This document shows positions 8,986 through 19,100 of a stretch of 27,506 nucleotides of DNA, piece by piece. The stretch spans positions 1 through 27,506 of the forward strand of contig DFOV01000173.1 of the NCBI GenBank assembly GCA_002376965.1, given 5' to 3'. The notes under the pieces were generated by a model. It saw nothing but the letters and a program-made list of their open reading frames with translations, did not search any database and was not told where the DNA came from. Position numbers and translations under genes: made by a program. Every line of letters begins with the position of its first letter. The stretch's first letter is position 1. This stretch comes from Gammaproteobacteria bacterium UBA3532. GTDB taxonomy: Bacteria > Pseudomonadota > Gammaproteobacteria > Enterobacterales > UBA3532.

Positions 8986-9141
8986 CAAGGTAAGCGTGAG
9001 CAAACCACCAACGATAATAAGGGTTATTCCCAGGATGACAATGTAGCCCTGCTTTCCATTTCGAAGAGGGATACCCATTAGGATGAGAAGTAGTGTCCAT
9101 GCCATTGCCAGTGCAATAGGAATTACAATTAATCTATACAT
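8971..9141 (-). CDS. Small two-helix membrane protein (56 residues)
   Basis: A short frame: ATG at 9139-9141, TAG at 8971-8973. The product begins MYRLIVIPIALAMAWTLLLI, has a short charged turn (RNGKQGY, residues 27-33) and a second hydrophobic stretch (IVILGITLIIVGGLLTLTLL) before a final SRI, so it reads as a helical hairpin in the inner membrane. No family is recognised. It lies downstream of the M15 peptidase gene on the same strand, 74 bases away, and its last 15 bases overlap the 3' end of syd on the other strand. The ribosome site is weak (AGAGAA close to the ATG). The clean alternation of hydrophobic segments supports a real gene, but conservation has not been tested. Confidence 0.5.
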   Translation of the reverse strand: MYRLIVIPIALAMAWTLLLILMGIPLRNGKQGYIVILGITLIIVGGLLTLTLLSRI

Positions 9142-9162
9142 TTCTCTGAGTCTATGTGATGT

Positions 9163-9195
9163 CTGTTAGTTTATGTAACGGCTGTTAGTTGCATG
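9163..9195. repeat. Short direct repeat CTGTTAGTT
   Basis: CTGTTAGTT occurs at 9163-9171 and 9182-9190, 19 bases apart and each followed by ATGT, in the gap between the M15 gene and the small membrane protein gene. It could be a two-site operator for the small gene or simple decay of a duplication. Confidence 0.3.
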
Positions 9196-9215
9196 TCGAA
9201 TGATCTTCGATCTGT

Positions 9216-9908
9216 TCACGATAAATTACTAAGCCCTTCATTTTGCACAAATCGGCGGTATAGCGAACTAAAATTCTGAATTATTTCCTGGTAGAAAGCA
9301 ATCTCCTTATTTTTAATAAGCTCGAAGAAAGTGTTTTTTTTCCATCGTTGCTGTGCTTCATTTGCTGCTTGTTGATGACTGATATGCCAAGGCTCTTCGC
9401 CTACTCCGCCGCGAAATACGGCGTAGGGTTTGAAAAAAGCACTACTAGGCAGGTAGGTTGCTAGCCATTGGGCAAAAGGGTAGAAAGGGCCGTTCTCGCC
9501 ATACTCTGAAGCTGTTAGTTGCAGCTTGTAACCTTGAGGCAATAGGTTCTCTGGAATAACATCAAAATCGGTTCCCCAGTGATGCCTGCTCGCCCCTGGA
9601 ATAGCGCTCCATAAACAGACGGCTTCAATTATCTCTATAGGTGTAAGCCTGTCTAAATCAACAGGTGCGTCGTCGTGGTCAAGAACCGTTCGCTCTCCAA
9701 AGCACTTCGCTCGCCAAATTAGCGCCTGCCGCTCAAAAGAGCGATAGCCACTGACTATTTTTAGTGAGAAGCCCGCGTCTTTCGCCGTAGAAAAAAGTGC
9801 CTCTAAATCGCCAGCTACTGCGGGATGCACTAAGGTTTTATCATCCCGCCAGAGCACAAGGCCTTGGCTATCAAGGCCGTATGGGCAAGAAATTACTGAG
9901 TGGGACAT
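9216..9908 (-). CDS. M15 family D-Ala-D-Ala carboxypeptidase-like metallopeptidase
   Basis: A 230-residue zinc peptidase of the VanY/M15B type. The motifs are SGYRSFERQ, SRHHWGTDFDV (SxHxxGxxxD, two zinc ligands) and EPWHIS (the catalytic Glu is replaced or lies in GEEPWH; the His is the third zinc ligand). Family members cleave the terminal D-alanine of peptidoglycan stem peptides. No signal peptide or membrane segment is visible: the N-terminus MSHSVISCPYGLDSQGLVLW is not hydrophobic enough, so location is uncertain. The start overlaps the end of dapE by 16 bases, so it is translated with the diaminopimelate genes, a context fitting cell-wall metabolism. Confidence 0.88.
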   Translation of the reverse strand: MSHSVISCPYGLDSQGLVLWRDDKTLVHPAVAGDLEALFSTAKDAGFSLKIVSGYRSFERQALIWRAKCFGERTVLDHDDAPVDLDRLTPIEIIEAVCLWSAIPGASRHHWGTDFDVIPENLLPQGYKLQLTASEYGENGPFYPFAQWLATYLPSSAFFKPYAVFRGGVGEEPWHISHQQAANEAQQRWKKNTFFELIKNKEIAFYQEIIQNFSSLYRRFVQNEGLSNLS

Positions 9909-11041
9909 TCGCCGGAAAATAAGTTAACTAATATCTGATAGTAGATGTCGACCAGCTGATAAAGTTCTGCCACGTTGGTATTTTCGTTCACTTTATGAAT
10001 GGTTGCATTGGTCGGTCCAAGCTCAATAACCTGTACCCCATAAGGCGCAATAAACCTACCATCTGATGTACCGCCACTGGTAGAAAGCTCTGGCTCCTTG
10101 CCTGTTACTTGGGCAATGGCTTTGCTGGCGCTTGCAATCAACTCACCTTTTTCGGTCAGAAATGGATTGCCGCTCAGTGACCACGTAATTTCATATTCAA
10201 GATCGTGCTCATCCAGTATCTTTAATACGCGTTGCTTGAGCGAGCTTTCGCTATTTTCTGTGCTAAACCGGAAATTGAAATTGATTAGAAAATCACCTGG
10301 TATGACGTTGCTGGCACCGGTCCCCGCATTCGCATTAGCTATTTGAAACGTGGTTGGCGGGAAGTAAGCATTCCCTTCGTCCCAGGTTTCGTCGCAGAGC
10401 GCTTTTAAAGCAACGAGAGATTGATGAACAGGGTTGCGTGCAAGGTGAGGGTAGGCCACATGCCCTTGAATGCCTTTAACTTTTAGATAACCAGACAGTG
10501 ATCCTCGTCGCCCAACTTTGACTACATCGCCAACATGTTGGGTCGAGGAAGGCTCCCCGACCAAGCAATAGTCGATATGAATGCCTTCCGACTTCAAGTA
10601 CTCCATTACTTTTACGGTCCCATTTATTGCTGGGCCTTCCTCGTCACTGGTAATCAGGTAACCAATGCGCCCGTCAAAGTCTGGCTTTTCTTTAATGAAA
10701 CGTTGAGTTGCGACTACCATGGCGGCCAGACTGCCTTTCATATCGGCTGTACCGCGGCCATATAGCTGGCCATCGACAATGGTAGGCTTGAACGGATCGT
10801 GATCCCAGTCTGTGGTATTGCCTGAAGGCACAACGTCGGTATGGCCAGCGAAAACGAACAGTGGGCCGTCGGGCTGACCAATGCACGACCATAAGTTTGT
10901 CACGTCTTCATATTGCAATGTTGTTGAGTGAAAGCCCAAAGGGGCCAGAATCTCTTTCATCAGTTCCTGGCAACCAGCATCTTCTGGAGTTACCGAGGAT
11001 TTCTCAATGAGCTTACAGCATAGCTCAACAACATCAGTCAT
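9893..11041 (-). CDS. dapE: Succinyl-diaminopimelate desuccinylase
   Basis: Hydrolyses N-succinyl-LL-diaminopimelate to LL-diaminopimelate and succinate in lysine and peptidoglycan synthesis. The 382-residue M20 metallopeptidase-family enzyme has the di-zinc ligands in their usual places: FAGHTDVVPSG (His67, Asp69), YGRGTADMKGS (Asp100), SDEEGP (tandem Glu), VGEPSS and, near the C-terminus, IHKVNE. His67 and Asp100 coincide with the numbering of the characterised Haemophilus enzyme. The ATG shares one base with the stop of the preceding yffB-like gene (TAATG), showing tight coupling. Confidence 0.97.
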   Translation of the reverse strand: MTDVVELCCKLIEKSSVTPEDAGCQELMKEILAPLGFHSTTLQYEDVTNLWSCIGQPDGPLFVFAGHTDVVPSGNTTDWDHDPFKPTIVDGQLYGRGTADMKGSLAAMVVATQRFIKEKPDFDGRIGYLITSDEEGPAINGTVKVMEYLKSEGIHIDYCLVGEPSSTQHVGDVVKVGRRGSLSGYLKVKGIQGHVAYPHLARNPVHQSLVALKALCDETWDEGNAYFPPTTFQIANANAGTGASNVIPGDFLINFNFRFSTENSESSLKQRVLKILDEHDLEYEITWSLSGNPFLTEKGELIASASKAIAQVTGKEPELSTSGGTSDGRFIAPYGVQVIELGPTNATIHKVNENTNVAELYQLVDIYYQILVNLFSGECPTQ

Positions 11042-11403
11042 TATGATACCTTTTCAAAAAATATACGATGGTAACTCTCAGCTTTAAATCCAAGGTAAAA
11101 ATCGTTGCTGTGCAAGAGTACGGGGCGCTTTATCAGCGACGGATACCTTTTCATTAACAAAATAGCGTCTTCTTGAGACTGGATCTCTTTTTCTTCGTCA
11201 GGAATTTTACGCCAGGTCGTTCCTCGCTTGTTTAGCAAAGATTCCCAGCCGAATTCGCATGCCCATTGAGCTAGCTGCTCAGTGGATACACCTTCGGATT
11301 TAAGATCGTGAAAGTTATAATCGAGTTGATGGTCACTCAACCATTTGCGTGCTTTCTTGACGGTATCACAGTTGGTAATACCATAGAGTTGCGTCGTAGT
11401 CAT
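11041..11403 (-). CDS. yffB: ArsC/Spx-like protein of the YffB family
   Basis: A 120-residue thioredoxin-fold protein of the arsenate reductase-like family: LYGITNCDTVKKARKWL with a single active-site cysteine (Cys12, CDTV and not CxxC), the strand FHDLKSEG, NKRGTTWRK and KRPVLL. Members such as E. coli YffB commonly sit next to dapE; their biochemical role is unclear, and glutathione-dependent thiol reduction has been suggested. Arsenate reduction should not be assumed. It is followed without a gap by dapE and preceded by an 83-base gap containing a perfect hairpin. Confidence 0.88.
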   Translation of the reverse strand: MTTTQLYGITNCDTVKKARKWLSDHQLDYNFHDLKSEGVSTEQLAQWACEFGWESLLNKRGTTWRKIPDEEKEIQSQEDAILLMKRYPSLIKRPVLLHSNDFYLGFKAESYHRIFFEKVS

Positions 11404-11436
11404 GGTTTATATTTTCTCTAGCTTTTTTGTGTATTT

Positions 11437-11459
11437 GGAGCTGCATTAAAAGCAGCTCC
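11437..11459. other. Perfect 8-bp hairpin between dapD and yffB
   Basis: GGAGCTGC and GCAGCTCC flank a 7-base loop (ATTAAAA). On the minus strand it lies after dapD and before yffB, but is followed by AAATACAC and not a T-run, so it is not a classical terminator. It may stabilise the dapD message end or lower read-through. Confidence 0.5.
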
Positions 11460-11486
11460 TATAATTATAAAGTTTCTTAATATATT

Positions 11487-12308
11487 CTACGCCATTCTGA
11501 GCAATTCGTTAATACCTACTTTGCTTCTGGTTTTGGCGTCTACCTGTTTAACGATGACTGCACAGTAAAGGCTGTATTTTCCGTCAGCTGATGGTAGTGA
11601 GCCTGAAACTACGACCGAGCCCGCAGGAATGCGCCCGTAGGAGACCTCCCCTGTTTCACGATTGTAAATTTTGGTACTTTGGCCGATGTAGACACCCATG
11701 GATATTACCGAACCTTCTTCAACCACAACGCCTTCAACGACCTCAGAGCGTGCGCCGATAAAGCAGTTGTCTTCGATGATGGTAGGGCCTGCTTGCAATG
11801 GTTCTAATACACCACCAATGCCTACGCCCCCAGATAAGTGAACGTTTTTACCGATTTGGGCGCATGAACCAACGGTCGCCCAAGTATCTACCATAGTGCC
11901 ACTGTCTACGAATGCGCCGATGTTGACATAAGAAGGCATTAAAACTACATCTTTTGCAATGTGTGCGCCTTTACGAACAACCGCCGGAGGAACAACGCGA
12001 ACACCGGTAGCAGCAAGCTCTTCAGCGCTCAAACCTTCGAATTTGCTCGGTACTTTGTCAAAATATTGAGTAAAAGCACCTTCTATTGGCTGGTTATCTC
12101 GAATGCGAAACGAGAGAAGAACGGCTTTTTTTAGCCATTGGTTTACAACCCATTCCCCATCAATTTTCTCGGCAACGCGGGCTTTTCCGCTGTCGATCAT
12201 TTGGATTGATTCTTCAACAGCATCACGAATTTCGACAGAAACGCTGCCTGGGGTAATTTGTGCGCGCTCATCGAAAGCGGATTCTATGATATTTTGTAAA
12301 TCACTCAT
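11487..12308 (-). CDS. dapD: Tetrahydrodipicolinate N-succinyltransferase
   Basis: Transfers succinyl from succinyl-CoA to tetrahydrodipicolinate, the step before DapC and DapE in the succinylase branch of diaminopimelate synthesis. The 273-residue product has the helical N-terminal domain followed by a left-handed beta-helix of hexapeptide repeats (for example [20 protein letters not shown], then [15 protein letters not shown] and [18 protein letters not shown]) and ends with [11 protein letters not shown]. Length equals that of the E. coli enzyme (274). It starts 29 bases after glnD; an AGGA about 8 bases before the ATG is a reasonable ribosome site. Confidence 0.97.
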   Translation of the reverse strand: MSDLQNIIESAFDERAQITPGSVSVEIRDAVEESIQMIDSGKARVAEKIDGEWVVNQWLKKAVLLSFRIRDNQPIEGAFTQYFDKVPSKFEGLSAEELAATGVRVVPPAVVRKGAHIAKDVVLMPSYVNIGAFVDSGTMVDTWATVGSCAQIGKNVHLSGGVGIGGVLEPLQAGPTIIEDNCFIGARSEVVEGVVVEEGSVISMGVYIGQSTKIYNRETGEVSYGRIPAGSVVVSGSLPSADGKYSLYCAVIVKQVDAKTRSKVGINELLRMA

Positions 12309-12337
12309 ATAGTTTGTCCTATACAGTCTAGTTTTGG

Positions 12338-14992
12338 TTAATTGAGCTGTTGGTTTATTGCCTGAGCCATATCCTGTTCGAATTTGGCTTGATCTGAAAA
12401 TGCATCTACGTTGTCACTTGATACCACAAACACGTCTTCGACACGTTCGCCTAATGTGGCTATTTTCGCTGCGTGAAGGGTTAACCCTGTTTCAAGAAAG
12501 GCTCGCCCGATACAGGCCAGCAGGCCTGGCCGGTCTTTAGTGGTGATCTCGACTGAGTGCTTACCTTCGCTATTAGCAGGGCCAACGGATACGCGGGTGT
12601 CGACAGAAAAGCATTTAAGTTTACGCGGGGTACGACGTGTAACCTTGGTTTGTTCACCTTTACTTAGCAACCCATCAATAAGGTTTTGCTTAAGTACCTG
12701 AAGTTCGTATGAGGCTTCAATCGGATTGCCACTATCGGTAAGAACGACAAATGAATCTAGACAATAGCCAAATGATGTTGTTTCGATAGCTGCATCGACG
12801 ATATTTAGCCCTAGCTGATCGATAATGCTGGTGACATTGGCGAATATCTCTGGCTTTTCTTGGGTGTAAAAGAAAACTTCAGTACCACCATTACTCTCAT
12901 GACGCCGAATCATAACCAGAGGTGAATCGTCACAATGACTCAGAATGGCTTCTGTATGCCATGCAACAGTTTCTGGGGAGTAGCGAATAAAGTAGTCTTC
13001 ATCGAGCTTGTCCCAGAAAAGGGTTACTTTGTCGGAATCCTGATGGCGTGACGTTAGCAAGCTAAGTGCATCAAGGCGGGTTTCGCCAATAATTTCCTGA
13101 CGATCTGTCGTATTTTCAAGGCCGCGCCTGAGTGCGCGTTTGGTTTGCTGATAAAGTTCGCGCAGCAGTGCGTCTTTCCAGCTGGTCCACAGCTCACCGT
13201 TCGTCGCTTGAATATCGGCAACAGTGAGTACATAGAGCAAATCTAAATGGGTCTGGTCTGCAACCTTGGCTGCAAACGCATTTACAACATCGGGATCGGT
13301 AATATCCTGTCGTTGCGCCGTGCCAGACATCAGAAGATGTTGGCGTACTAGCCAAGCGACAATGCGGCCTTGATAATGGGGGAGAGTGTGTTGGTCGCAA
13401 AAATCCCGTGCGTCCTTTTCTCCAAGAACAGAGTGATCGCCGCCACGCCCCTTGGCGATATCGTGAAACAGGCCTGCAATATTGAGTAAGTGGCGATATT
13501 TCAGCCGTTGCATGACATGGCAATAAAAAGGGGCATCTGGTTCTTTGTTTTCAGCAAACTGATTTAAATTTTTCAACAGCCTAAAAGTATGGGCATCGAC
13601 GGTATAGCAGTGAAACAGATCAAACTGCATCTGGCCGGTAATATTAGCAAATGCCGGTAAGTAGGCATTTAATACCTGGTATTTTTTCATCAAAGGCAAA
13701 GCCAGCTTGATGGCATTGCTGTTGGTTATGATGTTGTAGAATACACGGCGGTTGATTGGTTTGCGGCGAAAGTGTTGATCGATCAAATGTCGGTGGTGAC
13801 GCAGCAGCCTTAGGGTGCCAGCAGATATTCCTTCAATTTGAGGAAAGTTGGCAATGTGCAAAAACATTTCCAACATCGCTGTATGTCGGTGCAAAAAGAC
13901 CTGATTGTGACGAACCTCGATGCGGTTTTTACGGATTAAGAACCAATTATCAATGGTGATGGCTGGCTCTTCATGCTCTTTTTTTAGCACGACCTCTTCA
14001 AAATGCTGAAGCAGCATTTCATGGAGCTCCGATATTGAATTGACGGTGCGATAATATTCTCGCATCAGCTTTTCAACACCGAGGTGTACGTCATCATTCT
14101 CGTAGCCTAACAGCTCTGCGACCTTAGGTTGATAGTCAAAAAGCAGGCGTTCCTCTTTGCGCTTTGCAACGCAGTGTAATGCATAGCGCATCATCCATAG
14201 TTTCTTTTCGCTATCGAGTAACTCTAAGGACTCTTGGTGGCGCAGGTACTTTTCTTCGACTAAATCAGCCAGGCTTTCTGCGCCGAAATGACGCTTTAAC
14301 ACCCAACCAATTACTTGAATATCTCTGAGGCCGCCGGGGTTGCTCTTAATATTCGGCTCAAGGTTGTAAGCGGCATCGCCATATTTCTGCTGACGCTCTT
14401 GTAGTTCGGTCTTTTTGGCCGAATAGAAGTCGGGCGATGGCCAAAACTGGGCGCGATCGTCAAACAAGTGACCGATCGGCTGGTATAACGTTCGGTTGCC
14501 GATCAAAAACCTGGCTTCAAGTAAGTTAGTCGCTATTGTAATGTCTTGCTCAGCCAGAGAAATGCATTCATCGATGGTACGGACACTGTGGCCGACATCC
14601 AAACGTAAATCCCAAAGCATCATTAAAAATGATTCAATAAGCTTGGTGAACTTTTCATTCACGTTAGGGCGGAGCAGTATCAACAAATCAACATCGGACT
14701 CTGGGTGCAGCTCCCCACGTCCGTAGCCACCAACTGCGACCAGTGCTGCACCGTATTCGCCTATCTTATAGTAGCGCCACACCAGCTTGAGAAACTGATC
14801 GACAATGCTGGCGCGTACCTTGACAAGTTCGATAACTTCATTCGGATTTTTAGCAAACGACTGGTTGAGGTAGCTATCTATCTCATTCAGGCCTTGCTTA
14901 AAGATGGCCAATGCCGGATTGTCGGGGCGGACTTTCTTGGCCGTCTTAAGAACAATATCCGAGCAATGTTCAAGATGAGTGGTAAACGGCAT
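12338..14992 (-). CDS. glnD: [Protein-PII] uridylyltransferase / uridylyl-removing enzyme
   Basis: The nitrogen sensor that uridylylates PII when glutamine is low and de-uridylylates it when glutamine is high. The 884-residue protein has all expected domains: a nucleotidyltransferase ([20 protein letters not shown], about residues 87-106), the GlnD-specific helical region, an HD hydrolase domain ([14 protein letters not shown], about residues 506-519), and two C-terminal ACT domains, one near 700-775 ([20 protein letters not shown]) and one near 810-884 ([20 protein letters not shown]). The ATG shares one base with the stop of map. The map-glnD-dap order matches pseudomonads, though dapC, often found between glnD and dapD there, is absent. 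Confidence 0.97.
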   Translation of the reverse strand: MPFTTHLEHCSDIVLKTAKKVRPDNPALAIFKQGLNEIDSYLNQSFAKNPNEVIELVKVRASIVDQFLKLVWRYYKIGEYGAALVAVGGYGRGELHPESDVDLLILLRPNVNEKFTKLIESFLMMLWDLRLDVGHSVRTIDECISLAEQDITIATNLLEARFLIGNRTLYQPIGHLFDDRAQFWPSPDFYSAKKTELQERQQKYGDAAYNLEPNIKSNPGGLRDIQVIGWVLKRHFGAESLADLVEEKYLRHQESLELLDSEKKLWMMRYALHCVAKRKEERLLFDYQPKVAELLGYENDDVHLGVEKLMREYYRTVNSISELHEMLLQHFEEVVLKKEHEEPAITIDNWFLIRKNRIEVRHNQVFLHRHTAMLEMFLHIANFPQIEGISAGTLRLLRHHRHLIDQHFRRKPINRRVFYNIITNSNAIKLALPLMKKYQVLNAYLPAFANITGQMQFDLFHCYTVDAHTFRLLKNLNQFAENKEPDAPFYCHVMQRLKYRHLLNIAGLFHDIAKGRGGDHSVLGEKDARDFCDQHTLPHYQGRIVAWLVRQHLLMSGTAQRQDITDPDVVNAFAAKVADQTHLDLLYVLTVADIQATNGELWTSWKDALLRELYQQTKRALRRGLENTTDRQEIIGETRLDALSLLTSRHQDSDKVTLFWDKLDEDYFIRYSPETVAWHTEAILSHCDDSPLVMIRRHESNGGTEVFFYTQEKPEIFANVTSIIDQLGLNIVDAAIETTSFGYCLDSFVVLTDSGNPIEASYELQVLKQNLIDGLLSKGEQTKVTRRTPRKLKCFSVDTRVSVGPANSEGKHSVEITTKDRPGLLACIGRAFLETGLTLHAAKIATLGERVEDVFVVSSDNVDAFSDQAKFEQDMAQAINQQLN

Positions 14993-15759
14993 TACCAGGA
15001 TTCTTCCTGTCGCTTGGTAAGTACCTCAAAACCTGAGTCAGTCACTAAAATTGTGTGCTCCCACTGTGCCGACAATGAGCGATCTTTTGTTACCACTGTC
15101 CATTCATCTTTGAGTGTTTTTACGCCATATTTTCCAGCATTGATCATGGGTTCGATAGTGAAGGTCATACCGGCTTCTAGCACTAGGCCGGTGTTGGCTT
15201 TGCCGTAGTGTAATACCTGTGGTTCTTCATGGAATTGTTCGCCAATACCATGACCACAGTAGTCGCGTACAACAGAATAGTTATTGGACTCGGCATGGCT
15301 TTGAATGATGTGGCCGATATCGCCTAAACGTGTGCCGGGCTTGACGATTTCTATAGCTTTGTACATGCACTCCTGGGCAATACGACATAGTCTGGTTGCC
15401 AGAATGGTAGGCTTGCCAACATAGAACATTTTACTGGTATCACCATGAAATCCGTCTTTAATGACTGTAATATCTATATTGACGATATCGCCATCTTTCA
15501 GTTTTTTATCGCCGGGAATGCCGTGACATACCACATGGTTTACTGAAGTACAGATGGATTTGGGGAAGCCTCTATAGTTTAACGGCGCAGGAATCGCCTG
15601 TTGGTGGTTGACAATATAGTCGTGGCAAATCGTATTCAATTCGTCAGTTGTCACGCCTTTTTTAACGTGAGGCTCAATCATTTCCAGCACTTCAGCCGCC
15701 AGGCGGCCTGCAATACGCATTTTGTCTATTTGCTCGGAATTTTTGATAGTTACACTCAT
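14992..15759 (-). CDS. map: Methionine aminopeptidase, type I
   Basis: Removes the initiator methionine from new proteins. The 255-residue enzyme shows the five metal ligands in context: VNIDITVIKDGFHGDTSKMF (two Asp), CGHGIGEQFHEEPQVLH (His), FTIEPMIN (Glu) and WEHTILVTD (Glu). ATG 15759 is preferred over the longer frame (to 15843) because MSVTIKNSEQIDKMRIAGRL aligns with the start of E. coli Map; no clear ribosome site is visible. In many gammaproteobacteria rpsB is divergent from map; here the divergent neighbour is a GGDEF protein, suggesting a rearrangement (inference). Confidence 0.97.
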   Translation of the reverse strand: MSVTIKNSEQIDKMRIAGRLAAEVLEMIEPHVKKGVTTDELNTICHDYIVNHQQAIPAPLNYRGFPKSICTSVNHVVCHGIPGDKKLKDGDIVNIDITVIKDGFHGDTSKMFYVGKPTILATRLCRIAQECMYKAIEIVKPGTRLGDIGHIIQSHAESNNYSVVRDYCGHGIGEQFHEEPQVLHYGKANTGLVLEAGMTFTIEPMINAGKYGVKTLKDEWTVVTKDRSLSAQWEHTILVTDSGFEVLTKRQEESW

Positions 15760-15802
15760 CTGATAAGGAGACCCGTTGTTGGAGGCTTTAAAAAGGCCGT
15801 AG

Positions 15803-15832
15803 AGTTTAACATGGGTCTGAGGTCTAAACCAA
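15803..15832 (-). promoter_or_regulatory. Possible map promoter
   Basis: On the minus strand TTGGTT (15832-15827) and TAAACT (15808-15803) are separated by 18 bases and are placed about 45 bases before the map start. Each box matches the sigma-70 consensus only partly. Confidence 0.28.
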
Positions 15833-16064
15833 GAATATGGCAACTTGTGATGATTGCTATTTTAGGGTTGAGGTGAGATAAGTGTTTGAGATGTTTAATG
15901 AGGCTGGCTGAATCGCGAATATGACACTAAGATGGGTAGTGGGTGGCGCGGCGTTGTGTATGCTATCATTCCGTTTAGTGCCTTATATCAAGTGATTGCG
16001 ATATCATTATTTTGGTTTTTTGGGTGAATATATTGCGGCTTTGTGGGCCATAGTGCTTGTGCCC

Positions 16065-16113
16065 TAAGTCATAGCAGTTATTCGTAAGTAATAGTAGTTA
16101 TTCGTAAGTCCTA
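16065..16113. repeat. 20-bp tandem repeat upstream of the GGDEF gene
   Basis: Two near-identical 20-base units, 16065-16084 and 16085-16104 (TAAGTCATAGCAGTTATTCG and TAAGTAATAGTAGTTATTCG, two differences), followed by a partial third copy (TAAGTCCTAG, from 16105). They end 24 bases before the GTG start, so they lie in the leader or promoter of the gene. A 20-base period is close to two helical turns, as seen for repeated protein-binding sites, but slippage duplication explains it equally well. Confidence 0.75.
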
Positions 16114-16136
16114 GTGTTGGAAGGAAGAAGATTCGA

Positions 16137-19100
16137 GTGTGGTCGAAATTTGATGCGTCGCTAAAGTTGTTTCAACGAGTCTACCAGGATGTAGATGAGT
16201 CACAGCAAAGTAAAACACTTATTTTTCATCAAGATGTTTATGATGAGCAGGCTTCAAGTGCGGTAGATGCGCTATTAGCCGATGTAGAGAGCCGTGTTCA
16301 AATAAAGCGCATTTCACTCGCCGAGCGAAACTTCCTACCTTATTTCCCATTTTTGAATTGGATACGCGAACAGCGGAGTGATTATTCGAGGTCTGATTGG
16401 GAGCAGCTGTGTCAAAAGGCAAATATATACCAGCCTCAGATGCAGCTTTTTGTGCGCTATTTATGCGGTGAAAGGCCAAAGCGTGAAGAGGAAATCATAT
16501 TCAATGAAATTGGCTATGAGCAAAAACGTTTGCTGGAGTCCTTGTTAGCGTTATTTTGTGCCACATTCGAAAATCAGCGTACTGTATTTGTCATTCAAGA
16601 AGTTGGAGCGCTGTCTATTTCATCACTGAGATTTATTGAATATTTAGTCAATGCCTCGGTCGATCATCCTTATTTGTTTCTACTTACAATTCAGCAAAAC
16701 TATCAGGTGTCCAGTGAAAAAAGCATGGAGCTATGGGGCGATCTGTTAAACCAGATCGAGCTTAGCGCTATTTACATGGATATGCGTAACCAGACTTCGG
16801 TCAGCAGCCACTTTGAACTGGATCAATCTATACCGCACACTATTGATTTTGGTGACTTAAATGTTGCCGAAGATTGCTATCAATATCTTGCTTTTGAAGA
16901 TTGCCAGTCTATTGTCGATTCTATTCTAAGCCGAAGTAATTACGCCGCTGGCGAAATGATGATGCCCTTAAAGCACCAGCTGTTATTGCATCGACTCCAA
17001 GGTGATCTCTTAACCGTTCAAGGGCGTTTTGACTCGGCGCTGTTAAGTTATAAAGCTATCATTGGAATGGTGCCACAAGATAACTATGATCCAAGGTTAC
17101 AGTATGCTTATCGTAAATCAGGTGAAGTCTATTTTCGAAAGAATAACTTGGATCGAGCACACAAATTCACTTACCACGCCCAAAAACTGGCCAAAGAAGC
17201 AGGGGATAAAGAGGCCGAATACTATGCACTTTTTACCCTGTTACTCATTGATGGCAAAGATAACCGCATAACTCAGACGCATTGGTTGCAGGAGTATAAG
17301 CGCATTGTCGCTATGGCCGAGCATATGGGTATGAAAAATGGCCTGGCCTTTTGGATGACGCGCCCAGATCGCTTTGATGACGTTCGTCATAAACAGGAAG
17401 TGTCACGAATTTTGAAAAAGGGTATCGAGCTTGCTGTTGAACTTGATAATAAAGCACGATTAGCCGCAGCCTATCATGCACAAGGCTTATTTCATATTAT
17501 GAATAACCAGTATGATAAAGTGCATTATTATTATCAGAAAAGCGAAGTGCTAACTGAAAGCATTGGGAGCATGCTGGAGTTGGCGCAGATCCAAAATGGG
17601 TACGGCTACTTTTATTTTCAGACTAATGATTATGACAACGCTCGCCGCTATTTTGAAAAGGCTTTTGTATCAGCTTACCAAGTGAAAGATTTTACCGAAA
17701 TGTGCATGGCAATATGCAATATCGGGATCATTCATATGTTTTGCTTTGAGTATGAATATGCTTTGGATAATTTTACCAAGCTATCACAAGTGCTAAAGAA
17801 CCTGGGAGTATCGGATTTACCTTACCACTCTCAGTTTGGAATGATGGCGCTAAGTGCGTTTTGCCATCATAAGCTATGGGATTTTTCACGGGTATTCGAG
17901 CAATTTACCTTGTTAGAAGCGAAGAGGGATCTAGCGCGCTCTCAAGCAAGGTTACAAAATTTTACCGAAGAAGTTTTGCTGTACAAAATGTTACGTGGAT
18001 ACGTTGCTATGTACGACAAGGATGTAACCACTGCCTTGCAGGTTTTTGCCGAGGCCGAGCGCTTCCTGAATGAAAACCGCCAGATCATTGGTTATTACGC
18101 ACCTTTTTTCTATTACGAATACACCTTGCTATGCCAGATGAGTGGGGATGGTCGTCAGGCTGCTATTCAATACAAAAATGGCAAACGATGGTCTGAGTCG
18201 CTAAACAACCCAACTTATATGCAAATGTTTGGTGATAGCATGTCGTCTTTTGTTAGTCGGCCCGTGGCTAGTAAAGAGCGTTATCCAGTAATAGATTATG
18301 ATCGCATCATCGAAGCCACCCATGCGACCAAGGCGGTACTTCAGTTGCACGAAAAGCTTGGTGAGCTGGACTTTCTTAATGCGCTTCAAAACATTTTTGC
18401 AGCAGCAAAAGATCGCGATTCGCTGGTTATACTGTATATGCGACTGCTCAATCACAGCTTTCCAATGGACCTACTCGTTTTTCGAATTCATGCCGCTGGG
18501 GAAGCTAAAACACTGTTTTCCTTTCATCCATTTTTAAGTAATAGCGATGAAGAGCGGCAATTGGAAGCTTTGCTACGCTTATATCATGTAGGGAATAACT
18601 TTGCGTTGCCTGAGCCTCGTACTCAATTTTCGATTGAGCAGGATTTTTCGTCTATCGCCAGTATTCCTCTGGAGAGCAAAAGGGATTGGGTGGCGCATAT
18701 TCTGTGCGGCACCAATAAAGGTAATATATCGATATCTGCCAGTGAATATAAGCTATTAACCTTTTCTGGCAAATTACTTGTTTCCGCGATAGAAAAGCTC
18801 GAACAAGAAGCTGAGATTAATGAAAAGAATCGTGAGCTCTATCTTAGAGCGACAACAGATACATTAACCCAGCTCGATAACCGAGAGTCAGCATTTCATA
18901 AACTGTCAGCAGAACAGAAAAAGCTCAAGCGCTATCAAGGCCTAAGTATCAAGGGGCTAGCGGTATTATTCATGGATTTGGATAATTTTAAATTTTTTAA
19001 TGACCGTTATGGCCACTTTGTGGGTGATGCGTTGTTAGTTGAGTTTAGCCAGATCATTAAAAGCCTGATTCGTGAATGTGATGTGGCCGCACGTTTTGGT

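Larger units (their letters stand above)
15760..16136. other. Divergent intergenic region, map / GGDEF gene
   Basis: This 377-base gap holds the leaders of map (minus) and the GGDEF gene (plus). I see a weak minus-strand promoter and a 20-base tandem repeat (both listed separately). No tRNA, conserved RNA or convincing small gene is visible. Confidence 0.6.

Noticed and set aside
9196..9210. Hairpin TCGAA-TGATC-TTCGA after the M15 gene
   Set aside because: The stem is only 5 bp and no T-run follows, so it is not a credible terminator.
11041..11403. Arsenate reductase
   Set aside because: The ArsC-like fold is present, but the CDTV active site and dapE neighbourhood indicate the YffB subgroup, with no arsenic genes nearby.
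14705..15208. 167-codon plus-strand frame across the map/glnD junction
   Set aside because: Antisense to two certain genes, with no domain.
15760..15843. 28-residue N-terminal extension of Map
   Set aside because: It has no counterpart in the family, and the shorter start aligns with E. coli Map.
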